Below, one piece after another: positions 1 through 6,472 of a stretch of 11,402 bases of DNA. Source of the DNA: Nitrospirae bacterium RBG_19FT_COMBO_42_15 (GTDB lineage Bacteria > Nitrospirota > CAKKRA01 > 9FT-COMBO-42-15); the NCBI GenBank assembly GCA_001803815.1, contig MHEL01000138.1, forward strand, positions 1 to 11,402, written 5' to 3'. Every line of letters starts with the position of its first letter. The first letter of the stretch is position 1. Made by a program: the position numbers and the translations under genes. The notes below the pieces were generated by a model. It was not told where the DNA came from. It did not search any database and was given only the letters and a program-made list of their open reading frames with translations.

Positions 1-395
1 ATCTTTGCGCCTGTGCCGATAACAACATTATTCCCGATTGTAGGATGCCTTTTGCCCCGCTCCTTCCCTGTTCCGCCAAGGGTTACCCCCTGAAAGAGTG
101 TAACATTATCGCCTATCTCTGATGTCTCGCCTATTACAACACCCATTCCGTGATCTATAAAAAATCCCCTGCCGATTGTTGCACCCGGGTGTATCTCAAT
201 GCCGGTAAAGAACCTGCAGAACTGTGATAAGAATCGCGGGATAAACGGCGCCCCTCTTTCCCATAGCCAGTGTGAAACCCTGTGGCAGAGTATTGCATGA
301 AGGCCTGCGTATGTTAATATAACCTCAAGATAGCTTGTGGCAGCAGGGTCCCTTTCAAAAACCGCCCTAATATCATCTCTTAATCTATCAAACAT
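1..395 (-). CDS. cysE: Serine O-acetyltransferase, partial (3' end outside window)
   Basis: Acetyl-CoA-dependent serine acetyltransferase, the first committed step of cysteine synthesis, in the cytoplasm. The minus strand from the ATG at 395 gives 131 codons before the window edge. An N-terminal helical part contains RDPAA (Asp16). The left-handed beta-helix of hexapeptide repeats begins near residue 66 ([12 protein letters not shown]). The catalytic DHG segment is Asp81-His82, followed by [15 protein letters not shown] with His117; these match His158 and His193 of E. coli CysE. Glu67 stands where E. coli has Asp143. The short N-terminal region indicates the short bacterial form rather than the E. 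coli length. AGAGGT lies 11 nt upstream of the start. Its C-terminus is not visible. It is the last gene seen in the leftward unit, separated from ispF by a 61-nt repeat element. Confidence 0.95.
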   Translation of the reverse strand, partial: MFDRLRDDIRAVFERDPAATSYLEVILTYAGLHAILCHRVSHWLWERGAPFIPRFLSQFCRFFTGIEIHPGATIGRGFFIDHGMGVVIGETSEIGDNVTLFQGVTLGGTGKERGKRHPTIGNNVVIGTGAK

Positions 396-422
396 ATAAT
401 GATTTTACCTCTGCTTTACTAA

Positions 423-483
423 ACGGCAAAGTAAAAAGCTCCGCTTCCCCGATTCACCGTTTCATTTTTTTTTACGAAGCCGT
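423..483 (-). repeat. Intergenic repeat copy 1 (61 nt, MITE-like, imperfect terminal inverted repeats)
   Basis: The plus strand begins ACGGCAAAGTAAAAAG (423-438) and ends TTTTTACGAAGCCGT (469-483). The ends are inverted repeats apart from a central AAA/TTC triplet. Read in the direction of ispF and cysE, it starts with ACGGCTTCGTAAAAA and finishes CTTTTTACTTTGCCGT. This is the shortest of three copies. Its TTC-side interior (TGAAACGG, then a CGGGGAA block) resembles copy 2 at 2790-2902, so it may be a deletion derivative. It encodes the last three codons and stop of ispF and ends 27 nt upstream of the cysE start. Confidence 0.8.
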
Positions 484-957
484 GATCTTTTGCAAGATGC
501 AGACTGAATACGCTGCTATCCCCTCTCCCCTGCCGATAAACCCCATCTTCTCATTAGTAGTCGCCTTTATATTTATAGCGCCTTTTGAGATTTTTGCAGC
601 ATCTGAAATCTTATCAATCATCTTGTCAACATATGGTGAAAACTTTGGCGCCTCTGCAATTATAACAGAATCAATATTTACTATACTGTAGCCTTTTTCG
701 CCAATAATCTTAACACATCTCTTTAAAAGCTCAAGGCTTGATATATCTTTATATGCTAAATCAGTATTCGGAAAGTGTCTGCCAATATCACCTTCTCCTG
801 CTGCGCCAAGCAGGGCATCGCATATTGAATGAAGAAGGACATCAGCATCTGAATGACCTGAAAGACCCTTATCAAAGGGTATCTCTACGCCGCCTATTAT
901 AAGACTTCTATCTTTTATAAAAGAATGGACATCATAGCCAATGCCTGCCCTTATCAT
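472..957 (-). CDS. ispF: 2-C-methyl-D-erythritol 2,4-cyclodiphosphate synthase
   Basis: MEP-pathway enzyme that cyclises CDP-methylerythritol 2-phosphate to MEcPP and releases CMP; cytoplasmic homotrimer in the family. At 161 aa it has the usual length. The metal-binding DVH is Asp9/His11 with His43 downstream, and the signature SGHSDADVLLHSICDALLG lies at 33-51. The GDIGRHFPNTD loop is at 57-66, and the CMP-binding/C-terminal signature KATTNEKMGFIGRGEGI is at 131-147. The ATG overlaps the ispD stop by 4 nt, and the end of ispD supplies an AGGGG Shine-Dalgarno, so translational coupling is likely. Oddly, the last three residues (Thr-Ala-Ser) and the stop codon lie inside the terminal repeat of the element at 423-483. 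The family does not need this tail. Confidence 0.98.
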   Translation of the reverse strand: MIRAGIGYDVHSFIKDRSLIIGGVEIPFDKGLSGHSDADVLLHSICDALLGAAGEGDIGRHFPNTDLAYKDISSLELLKRCVKIIGEKGYSIVNIDSVIIAEAPKFSPYVDKMIDKISDAAKISKGAINIKATTNEKMGFIGRGEGIAAYSVCILQKITAS

Positions 958-1691
958 CCCTTTCCCCTGTACATCGTGAGCTTGCCGAACCGATTCTTAT
1001 ATATCATCTCTGCAAACAACATGTCCTCTGGCGTGGTAATCTTTATATTTTCATAGCTGTCCATAATAACCTTTATCTTATATCCGAGACGCTCCACTAA
1101 AGAGGAATCATCAGTTCCATAGTAGTCATTGATGTATGCCTTGTTATACGCCTCATTTATAATCTTATACTTAAATGTCTGCGGGGTCTGGATAAGCCAT
1201 AAATGAGCCCTATTCATTGTTGCCTCAACAAACATATCATCTGAAACCCTTTTAACAGTATCTTTTGCAGGGATCCCCGCAACAACGCCGTCAAAACTTT
1301 TTGCAAATTCAATGCCCTGCTTTATAACATCACTGCTGACAAAAGGCCTTACTCCGTCATGGACAATAACAAAGTCAGTATCATCAGAAAGCAGTTTTAA
1401 ACCATTATATACAGAATCCTGCCTTTCTTTTCCGCCGGCTATAACCTTTGTCACCTTGTGTATCCTGTATTTTTCAATAATCTTATCAAGGCAAAACCCC
1501 TCTTCACCCTTAGGCGCAATAACAATAATCTCAGTGACCTCATCTACTTCTTCAAATACCTTTAATGTATGCGCAAGCACAGGCATATCGCCAAACATAA
1601 GAAACTGCTTCTGCCTATCCTTGCCCATCCTTTTTCCCATGCCTGCGGCAGGGATCAAGGCAGTTACCTTATAATTCTTTTTACCGGCCAT
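954..1691 (-). CDS. ispD: 2-C-methyl-D-erythritol 4-phosphate cytidylyltransferase
   Basis: Transfers CMP from CTP to methylerythritol 4-phosphate, the MEP-pathway step two before IspF; cytoplasmic. The 245-aa protein has a nucleotidyltransferase fold. The CTP-binding N-terminal loop PAAGMGKRMG is at 14-23 (Arg21, with Lys28 following, matching Arg20/Lys27 of E. coli). GGKERQDSVYNGL is at 86-98, HDGVRPF at 111-117, QTPQTF at 168-173, and NIKITTPED at 215-223 with Lys217. The start is 6 nt after the PIN-TRAM stop, and AAAGGA in the last codons of that gene serves as its ribosome site. The end overlaps ispF by 4 nt. IspD and IspF are separate proteins here, not the IspDF fusion known from other bacteria. 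Confidence 0.98.
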   Translation of the reverse strand: MAGKKNYKVTALIPAAGMGKRMGKDRQKQFLMFGDMPVLAHTLKVFEEVDEVTEIIVIAPKGEEGFCLDKIIEKYRIHKVTKVIAGGKERQDSVYNGLKLLSDDTDFVIVHDGVRPFVSSDVIKQGIEFAKSFDGVVAGIPAKDTVKRVSDDMFVEATMNRAHLWLIQTPQTFKYKIINEAYNKAYINDYYGTDDSSLVERLGYKIKVIMDSYENIKITTPEDMLFAEMIYKNRFGKLTMYRGKG

Positions 1692-1697
1692 AATCCA

Positions 1698-2735
1698 TTA
1701 TCCTTTTGCATAATGCAGTTCTTCCCTGTCGCTCTCCTCTCTTAATCTTGTAAATATCATCCTTCCCGCAGTTGTCTGCAGAACACTTGTAACAATCACC
1801 TCAACATTTCTGCCGATTAATCTCCTCGCCTCATCAACGACTATCATTGTCCCATCATCAAGATATGCAACCCCCTGACCCGGCTCTTTGCCCTCTTTGA
1901 GTATAAATACCTTCATTGTCTCGCCTGGAAGGACTACCGGCCTTAAGGCATTACAAAGCTCATTTATATTAAGTACTGTCACACCCTGAAGCTCTGCAAT
2001 TTTATTAAGATTCAGGTCATTGGTAATAACCTTTGCCTTCGTATTCTTTGCAAGGGCAACTAACTTTGAATCCACCTCTTTTATGTTTGGAAAATCCTCA
2101 TCAACAATATTAACATCTATATTTGCTATCTTCTGCATCCTGTGAAGGATATCAAGCCCCCTTCTTCCCCTTGCGCGTTTTAATGAATCTGATGAGTCTG
2201 CAATATGCTGAAGTTCAACAAGGATAAATCTTGGAATAACAAACACCCCTTCCATAAATCCTGTCTCGCACAAATCTGCAATCCTTCCGTCAATTATAAC
2301 GCTTGTATCAAGTATCTTATTATTTGTGCTGTAGGTAGCAGCAGGGCTGCCGGCAATGCCTGTTAGGTTTGAAAGCCTAACCTCGCTGCCTATCTTTATC
2401 CCAATAACTATGCCAAGATAGGTCATTATCCCTATGAGAAAGGCTTTTACCAAAATAATTATACCATGATTTTCATGAAAGATTGAGTTAAAAGGCGCTG
2501 AAATAAGATATGCTGCGCTTAATCCTATTATTCCGCCTATAACTGCGCCGCTGATATATTTTACAGGCACCCTTTTTAAGGCAATTTCAATCATGATGCC
2601 AATCGCACCTATTGCAGCGCCAATCAAAGCGCCTTTAATTGAAAAGCCAGCGAGTCCTTCATACCTTGAATATGTGACAGCTCCAATTAAAACGCAAAGC
2701 AAAACAAAAATTACTCGTATAATATTAATAGCCAT
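1698..2735 (-). CDS. Membrane-anchored PIN-TRAM domain protein, YacL family
   Basis: A 345-aa integral-membrane protein with a cytoplasmic PIN ribonuclease-like domain and a TRAM nucleic-acid-binding domain. About four hydrophobic segments are visible at roughly 3-20, 32-52, 59-80 and 92-115. The PIN domain runs about 138-260, with the acidic site residues Asp143 (ILDTS), Asp149 (IIDGR), Glu174, Asp222 and Asp240 (ITND) all kept, so a metal-dependent nuclease site looks intact. A TRAM domain follows at about 270-335 (GETMKVFILKEGKEPGQGVAYL). The family is widespread and commonly sits before ispD, as yacL does in B. subtilis, but its RNA target is not established, so no specific substrate is assigned. 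GGGAGAAGGA lies just before the ATG. A 113-nt repeat separates it from htrA upstream. Confidence 0.92.
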   Translation of the reverse strand: MAINIIRVIFVLLCVLIGAVTYSRYEGLAGFSIKGALIGAAIGAIGIMIEIALKRVPVKYISGAVIGGIIGLSAAYLISAPFNSIFHENHGIIILVKAFLIGIMTYLGIVIGIKIGSEVRLSNLTGIAGSPAATYSTNNKILDTSVIIDGRIADLCETGFMEGVFVIPRFILVELQHIADSSDSLKRARGRRGLDILHRMQKIANIDVNIVDEDFPNIKEVDSKLVALAKNTKAKVITNDLNLNKIAELQGVTVLNINELCNALRPVVLPGETMKVFILKEGKEPGQGVAYLDDGTMIVVDEARRLIGRNVEVIVTSVLQTTAGRMIFTRLREESDREELHYAKG

Positions 2736-2789
2736 GAGTCCTTCTCCCTTTTATTAAAATTATTACTCCTAATTGAATTTCAGATTTAT

Positions 2790-2902
2790 ACGGCAAAGTA
2801 AAAAGCCCTACATGCAAAAAGATACTGAATCGGAGAAACAGTGAAACATCTCCGATTCCCAGTTTCCCCGCATCTCCGTTTCACTTTTTTATACGAAGCC
2901 GT
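2790..2902 (-). repeat. Intergenic repeat copy 2 (113 nt, MITE-like, internally hairpin-rich)
   Basis: The plus strand starts ACGGCAAAGTAAAAAG (2790-2805) and ends ATACGAAGCCGT (2891-2902), the same termini as copies 1 and 3. The TTC end lies 5 nt beyond the htrA stop, and the AAA end is 54 nt before the PIN-TRAM start. Inside, GAATCGGAGA (2827-2836) pairs perfectly with TCTCCGATTC (2849-2858) around a 12-nt loop. The loop carries GTGAAAC (2841-2847), complementary to GTTTCAC at 2878-2884. CATCTCCG occurs twice (2847-2854, 2871-2878), which permits alternative pairings. The TTC-side arm is slightly altered (an extra TA near the start of the A run). No reading frame in it looks coding. Confidence 0.8.
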
Positions 2903-2907
2903 AATTA

Positions 2908-4398
2908 TTATTCCGGCTTTATTGTTAAATACAAAGTATTGCTGCGTCTGTTTATTAACAACAATACCGTATCATCTTTTTTAATCTTTGAAACAATATT
3001 CCTGTAATCAGCAGTATTGTTTATCCTTTTCTTATTAATCTCCTGTATCACATCGCCTCTTCGCATGCCTGCAACTGCTGGTGGGCTCCCGGGCTCAATG
3101 TAAGCAACTATAACCCCTTTTGTATTAGATGGAAGGTCAAGCTGTTTTGCAATGTCAGCCGTTATATTTTCAACCTTAATGCCTGTAAAAACATTTTTAT
3201 ACGCATCGCCATCATCCTTTTCAATACCCCTGCCCATTTTGGCTATATCCTTCGGAAGTTCCCCGATTGTAATATCTATTTCTTTTTCCGTCTTATCTCT
3301 AATCACTTTAATCTTGACCTTTGTCCCAATTGGCATCTGCGCAATAATATTTCTTAAATGCGCTGAATCTTCAATAGACTTGCCGTTAACGCTGATAATT
3401 ATATCACCGCGCTGTATCCCGCCCTTTTCTGCAGGGCTCCCCTTTACAATATCATTTACCAATGCGCCTCTTGCCTCCTTCAGGCCGAATTGACTGGCAA
3501 GCTCTGCATTCAACTGCTGTACAGAGACCCCAAGCCATCCCCTGATTACCTTGCCGGATTTAATGAGGCTGTCCATTACTGCCTTTACCATATTAGAGGG
3601 CACGGCAAAACCGATTCCCTGATACCCGCCGCTCTGGCTGAAGATTGCGGCATTGATGCCTATTACCTCTCCCTTTATATTCACAAGCGCCCCTCCTGAA
3701 TTGCCGGGATTGATGGCTGCATCTGTCTGTATAAAATCTTCGTATTCTGCAATACCGACATTTGCCCTCCCAACAGCGCTTATTATGCCCATTGTAACTG
3801 TCTGATTTAAACCGAATGGATTTCCTACAGCAATGGCAAACTCGCCGACCTGAAGTTTGTCAGAATCGCCCAATGCAATTGTTGGGAGATTATCGCCGTC
3901 AATCTTAATAACTGCTATGTCTGTCTTTGGGTCTGCGCCAATCATCTTTGCCTTAAACTCCCTTTTATCAGACAATAAAACCTTAATCTGCTCTGCATTC
4001 TCAACAACATGATTATTTGTAACTATATATCCATCTGAAGATACTATTGCCCCTGATGCAAGTCCAGGCCTCTTTTTTGGCTCAAATTCTTGAAACTCAT
4101 TTCCAAAAAATCTTCTAAAGAAAGGGTCATCAAAAAAAGGAGAGGCCTGCTGGCTCGGGGATTTGATTACAGTAGAAATATTAACAACCGCCGGCGTTAC
4201 CGCCTTTGCTATCTCAACAAACGCCTGGCCTGTCTGCGCAAGCTGTTCTGTCACCTTTGGCGGAACAGGCTGGCTCTCCTTTGCCTGTCCAAAGGGAATC
4301 AGGCCATATTGCGCAGAAAAAACAAATCCTATAACTAAACCTATAAAGATAAGTAAGATAGAATACAATAACCATTGCGTTCTATTATGTTTATACAT
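2908..4398 (-). CDS. Do/HtrA-family envelope serine protease
   Basis: A DegP/DegQ-type periplasmic protease and chaperone that degrades misfolded envelope proteins. The 496 aa begin with a hydrophobic segment at about 10-30 (uncleaved anchor or signal peptide). A trypsin-like domain spans about 60-280, with the catalytic triad His130 (TNNHVV), Asp160 (DPKTDIAV) and Ser234 (NPGNSGGAL). Two PDZ domains follow, at about 285-380 (RGWLGV) and 403-495. The length and the two PDZ domains fit the Do family rather than the single-PDZ DegS type. GGAGGT (4407-4412) stands 8 nt before the ATG, a near-ideal ribosome site. It is first in the leftward unit and is transcribed divergently from an exported cyclophilin, so two envelope folding-quality factors share one control region. 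I leave the symbol blank because degP, degQ and htrA cannot be separated by sequence reading alone. Confidence 0.96.
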   Translation of the reverse strand: MYKHNRTQWLLYSILLIFIGLVIGFVFSAQYGLIPFGQAKESQPVPPKVTEQLAQTGQAFVEIAKAVTPAVVNISTVIKSPSQQASPFFDDPFFRRFFGNEFQEFEPKKRPGLASGAIVSSDGYIVTNNHVVENAEQIKVLLSDKREFKAKMIGADPKTDIAVIKIDGDNLPTIALGDSDKLQVGEFAIAVGNPFGLNQTVTMGIISAVGRANVGIAEYEDFIQTDAAINPGNSGGALVNIKGEVIGINAAIFSQSGGYQGIGFAVPSNMVKAVMDSLIKSGKVIRGWLGVSVQQLNAELASQFGLKEARGALVNDIVKGSPAEKGGIQRGDIIISVNGKSIEDSAHLRNIIAQMPIGTKVKIKVIRDKTEKEIDITIGELPKDIAKMGRGIEKDDGDAYKNVFTGIKVENITADIAKQLDLPSNTKGVIVAYIEPGSPPAVAGMRRGDVIQEINKKRINNTADYRNIVSKIKKDDTVLLLINRRSNTLYLTIKPE

Positions 4399-4406
4399 TA
4401 AGCCGG

Positions 4407-4412
4407 ACCTCC
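4407..4412 (-). promoter_or_regulatory. Strong Shine-Dalgarno of the htrA-type gene
   Basis: On the minus strand GGAGGT lies 8 nt before the ATG at 4398. It is the best-matching ribosome site in the window and supports that start codon. Confidence 0.8.
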
Positions 4413-4445
4413 AAATATTTCAAAAATTCCATTATCAAAACTATC

Positions 4446-4462
4446 ATATTATATTATAATAT
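4446..4462. repeat. Perfect AT-only dyad (8-1-8) over the htrA -10 region
   Basis: ATATTATA (4446-4453), one T, then TATAATAT (4455-4462) form a perfect inverted repeat overlapping the candidate htrA -10. It could be an operator, but AT-only dyads arise easily by chance in such a composition. Confidence 0.3.
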
Positions 4463-4477
4463 CATCAATAAAGTAAA
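4448..4477 (-). promoter_or_regulatory. Candidate leftward sigma-70 promoter for htrA
   Basis: The minus strand reads TTTACT (4472-4477), an 18-nt spacer, then TATAAT (4448-4453). The -10 is perfect and the -35 is only partial. The DNA is so AT-rich that other registers exist; for example, TTGATG a few bases downstream could act as -35. The -10 falls inside an AT dyad at 4446-4462. This would give a leader of about 40 nt for htrA. Confidence 0.4.
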
Positions 4478-4487
4478 TAATTTTTAT

Positions 4488-4517
4488 TTGACATTTCAGT
4501 ATATATAAACATATAAT
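4488..4517 (+). promoter_or_regulatory. Consensus sigma-70 promoter of the cyclophilin-kinase-glgC unit
   Basis: TTGACA (4488-4493) and TATAAT (4512-4517) are both exact consensus hexamers separated by 18 nt. Transcription would begin near 4524, giving a 5' leader of about 55 nt before the ATG at 4579. No other convincing promoter is seen between here and glgC, so this one probably drives the whole rightward gene set. Confidence 0.8.
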
Positions 4518-4533
4518 CCTTATATTAAATTAT

Positions 4534-4547
4534 AGGGGCAAGCCCCT
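4534..4547 (+). promoter_or_regulatory. Small GC hairpin in the 5' leader
   Basis: AGGGG, CAAG, CCCCT forms a 5-bp stem with a tetraloop, sitting between the probable transcription start and the ribosome site AAGGAG (4563-4568). It may stabilise the mRNA 5' end. No T run follows, so it is not a terminator, and no riboswitch fold is recognisable. Confidence 0.45.
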
Positions 4548-4578
4548 GTTAATTATTCCTGAAAGGAGCAGAATCCAA

Positions 4579-5115
4579 ATGAAAAAAATTATAGTAGTTG
4601 CTTTAAGTCTTCTTGCAGTAATCTTTGTATTAAATAATTCCTATGGAGAGGAGAAAAAGAAGATGCAGACGCAGAAGAAAGAGAGATTTGCAGTAATTGA
4701 AACCAATAAGGGGACAATCAAGTTTAAACTCTTTGAGAATGACGCGCCAATCACAGCAAAGAATTTTATAGACCTTGCAAATAAAGGCTTCTATACTAAT
4801 CTTAAATTCCACAGGGTAGAGCCGGGTTTTGTAATACAGGGCGGGGACCCTAAAGGAGACGGCACAGGCGGGTCTGAAAAAACAATACCGCTTGAGGTCA
4901 CGCCAAAGCTTAAACACGATTCTGCAGGCGCTGTGGCAATGGCAAGGTCAAATGATCCAAACAGCGCATCAAGCCAATTCTACATCACACTTGCTTCCAC
5001 CCCATTCCTTGATATGAACTATGCAGTATTTGGAAAGGTTATAGAAGGGCTTGATATAGTAAACAATATCCGGGTTGGAGATGTAATGAAGAAGGTAACA
5101 ATCGTTGACAAATAA
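4579..5115 (+). CDS. Exported cyclophilin-type peptidyl-prolyl isomerase
   Basis: Catalyses cis-trans isomerisation of X-Pro bonds, probably in the periplasm. The 178 aa start with a signal-peptide-like segment (Lys2-Lys3, hydrophobic 4-18, then polar). A Lys/Glu/Gln-rich linker follows, and the cyclophilin domain runs from about 37 to the end. Active-site positions are kept: Phe77-His78-Arg79, Phe84, Gln87 in IQGGDP, Met121-Ala122, and Gln133-Phe134. Phe143 replaces the tryptophan of human cyclophilin A, as in many bacterial members, and Tyr148 replaces its histidine. AAGGAG lies 10 nt upstream of the ATG. It is the first gene after the strong promoter and diverges from an HtrA protease. The stop is in frame with the kinase gene 18 nt further on. 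PpiA-like, but I assign no symbol. Confidence 0.95.
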   Translation: MKKIIVVALSLLAVIFVLNNSYGEEKKKMQTQKKERFAVIETNKGTIKFKLFENDAPITAKNFIDLANKGFYTNLKFHRVEPGFVIQGGDPKGDGTGGSEKTIPLEVTPKLKHDSAGAVAMARSNDPNSASSQFYITLASTPFLDMNYAVFGKVIEGLDIVNNIRVGDVMKKVTIVDK

Positions 5116-5133
5116 TTACTGACAAAATCACTG

Positions 5134-6471
5134 ATGGCATCTAAAAGGTCAGCTAAAATAAGCAAGGGCATTGCAGTATCTGACAAAAATTCTGAGAAAA
5201 GGAAGATGCTGAATGCCCTCGCCAAAAAAAATAGATTGCTTGCAGCGATAAATAACATTGCCATAGCTATTGGAAGGCCTCTTCACTTAGAAGAGCTTTT
5301 AAACACTGCGCAGGAAGAGATACTAAACCTCTTAAATATTAAGAAATCCATAGTCTACCTTGTTAATGATAATAAGCTTGATGCAATAACATACCGCGGC
5401 CTTAATGAAGACTTTGTCAGGCAGGTTAAGACAATAGATATAGGCAATGGACCTGCAGGAAAAGCTATTAATACAAAGAAGATAATAATAGTTAATGATA
5501 TCTCATCTTCTCATTGCGAGATAATGAATGTCTCAAAAATAAAGGGAATCAAGGGCTGCATTTTTATGCCTTTAAAATCAAAAGAGAGGGTTATGGGTTT
5601 ATTAATACTCTGCCTTGAAAGCCCAAATCCTATAATCAAAGAGGTAAATCTTCTTGAATCAATAAGCAATCATCTAGGCACATTAATAGAAAATGCGCTT
5701 TTGTTTAAAGAAAAAGAGCAGGCTTATGAAGAGCTTAAGGCAATACAGGACAGGCTTATTCAGATGGAGACGCTCACTGCAATTGGAAAATTAACAGCAG
5801 GATTAGCGCATGAGATTGCGACACCGCTGAATATCATTTCAGGCAGGGCGGAATATCTTCTATCTGAGCTCGGCGAAGCTGATATAAGGTCAGAAAATCT
5901 TAAAGTAATCATTTCGCAGATTGAACGGATAACAGAATTAGTAAAGAGACTTCTAACACTTGCGGGCAGCGAAAAGACAAAGATAGAGAATGTAAACATA
6001 AACAATGTTATCAGCGATATGCTCGCATTTATGGAGAGAAAGATTATAAACAGCGGCATAAATATTGAAACCTTTCTTGGCGAGAATCTTCCATTCATAA
6101 AAATTAACCAGCACAGGCTGCAGCAGGTATTTATTAATATCATTTCAAATTCTCTTGACGCAATGCAAAAAGGCGGAAAGATATCATTGAGAACCTATTT
6201 AATCATGGAAGAGGCCAAACCTGAAATTATGCCATCCCGTCATCGTTCTTTTATCTGCACAGAGATATCTGATACCGGCTGCGGAATAGAAGAAAAACAT
6301 ATTAATAAAATTTTTGATCCCTTCTTCACTACAAAAAAGTCAGGTGAGGGCACAGGCCTCGGCTTAGCAATTACAAAAAGCATTATAGAAGAATACGGCG
6401 GCGATATTGAGGTAAAAAGCAGCGTCGGTAAAGGCACAACATTTATTATAAGACTGCCCGCAGAGGAATAA
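5134..6471 (+). CDS. Soluble GAF-domain sensor histidine kinase
   Basis: Cytoplasmic two-component kinase with no membrane segment, so it should sense an internal signal or small ligand. Of 445 aa, a basic N-terminus and helix (1-45) precede a GAF domain at about 48-190 (ending in LLESISNHLGTLIENALL). A coiled-coil linker follows at about 190-212. The HisKA dimerisation helix carries the phosphoacceptor His226 in LAHEIATPLN. The ATPase domain shows an N box (Asn335/Asn339), G1 DTGCGI (380-385), F box FDPFFTTK (394-401) and G2 GTGLGLAI (407-414). No Shine-Dalgarno precedes the ATG at 5134; the next in-frame ATG at 5206 (residue 25) has AAAAGGA too close for good spacing, so the start is uncertain. 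The partner response regulator begins 1 nt after its stop. The GAF ligand cannot be deduced. Confidence 0.93.
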   Translation: MASKRSAKISKGIAVSDKNSEKRKMLNALAKKNRLLAAINNIAIAIGRPLHLEELLNTAQEEILNLLNIKKSIVYLVNDNKLDAITYRGLNEDFVRQVKTIDIGNGPAGKAINTKKIIIVNDISSSHCEIMNVSKIKGIKGCIFMPLKSKERVMGLLILCLESPNPIIKEVNLLESISNHLGTLIENALLFKEKEQAYEELKAIQDRLIQMETLTAIGKLTAGLAHEIATPLNIISGRAEYLLSELGEADIRSENLKVIISQIERITELVKRLLTLAGSEKTKIENVNINNVISDMLAFMERKIINSGINIETFLGENLPFIKINQHRLQQVFINIISNSLDAMQKGGKISLRTYLIMEEAKPEIMPSRHRSFICTEISDTGCGIEEKHINKIFDPFFTTKKSGEGTGLGLAITKSIIEEYGGDIEVKSSVGKGTTFIIRLPAEE

Positions 6472-6472
6472 T

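Noticed and set aside
482..691. Open frame opposite ispF, and similar open frames opposite or inside the other genes (for example 1312-1674, 3152-3493, 5760-6143, 7602-7958, 8903-9211)
   Set aside because: Each lies in another frame of a gene with clear family motifs and has low-complexity, unconvincing protein sequence. None has a ribosome site or family feature.
2736..2789. Separate promoter for the PIN-TRAM gene (TATAAA at the repeat border)
   Set aside because: No acceptable -35 lies 16-18 nt upstream, and TATA-like words are expected in this composition.
2790..2902. CRISPR-like or small-RNA locus because of the repeated CATCTCCG and hairpins
   Set aside because: There are only two short direct repeats with no regular spacer, no cas gene, and no separate promoter. 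The termini tie it to the other two repeat copies instead.
4534..4547. Terminator or riboswitch in the cyclophilin leader
   Set aside because: The stem is only 5 bp, has no following T run, and the leader of about 55 nt is too short for a recognisable riboswitch.
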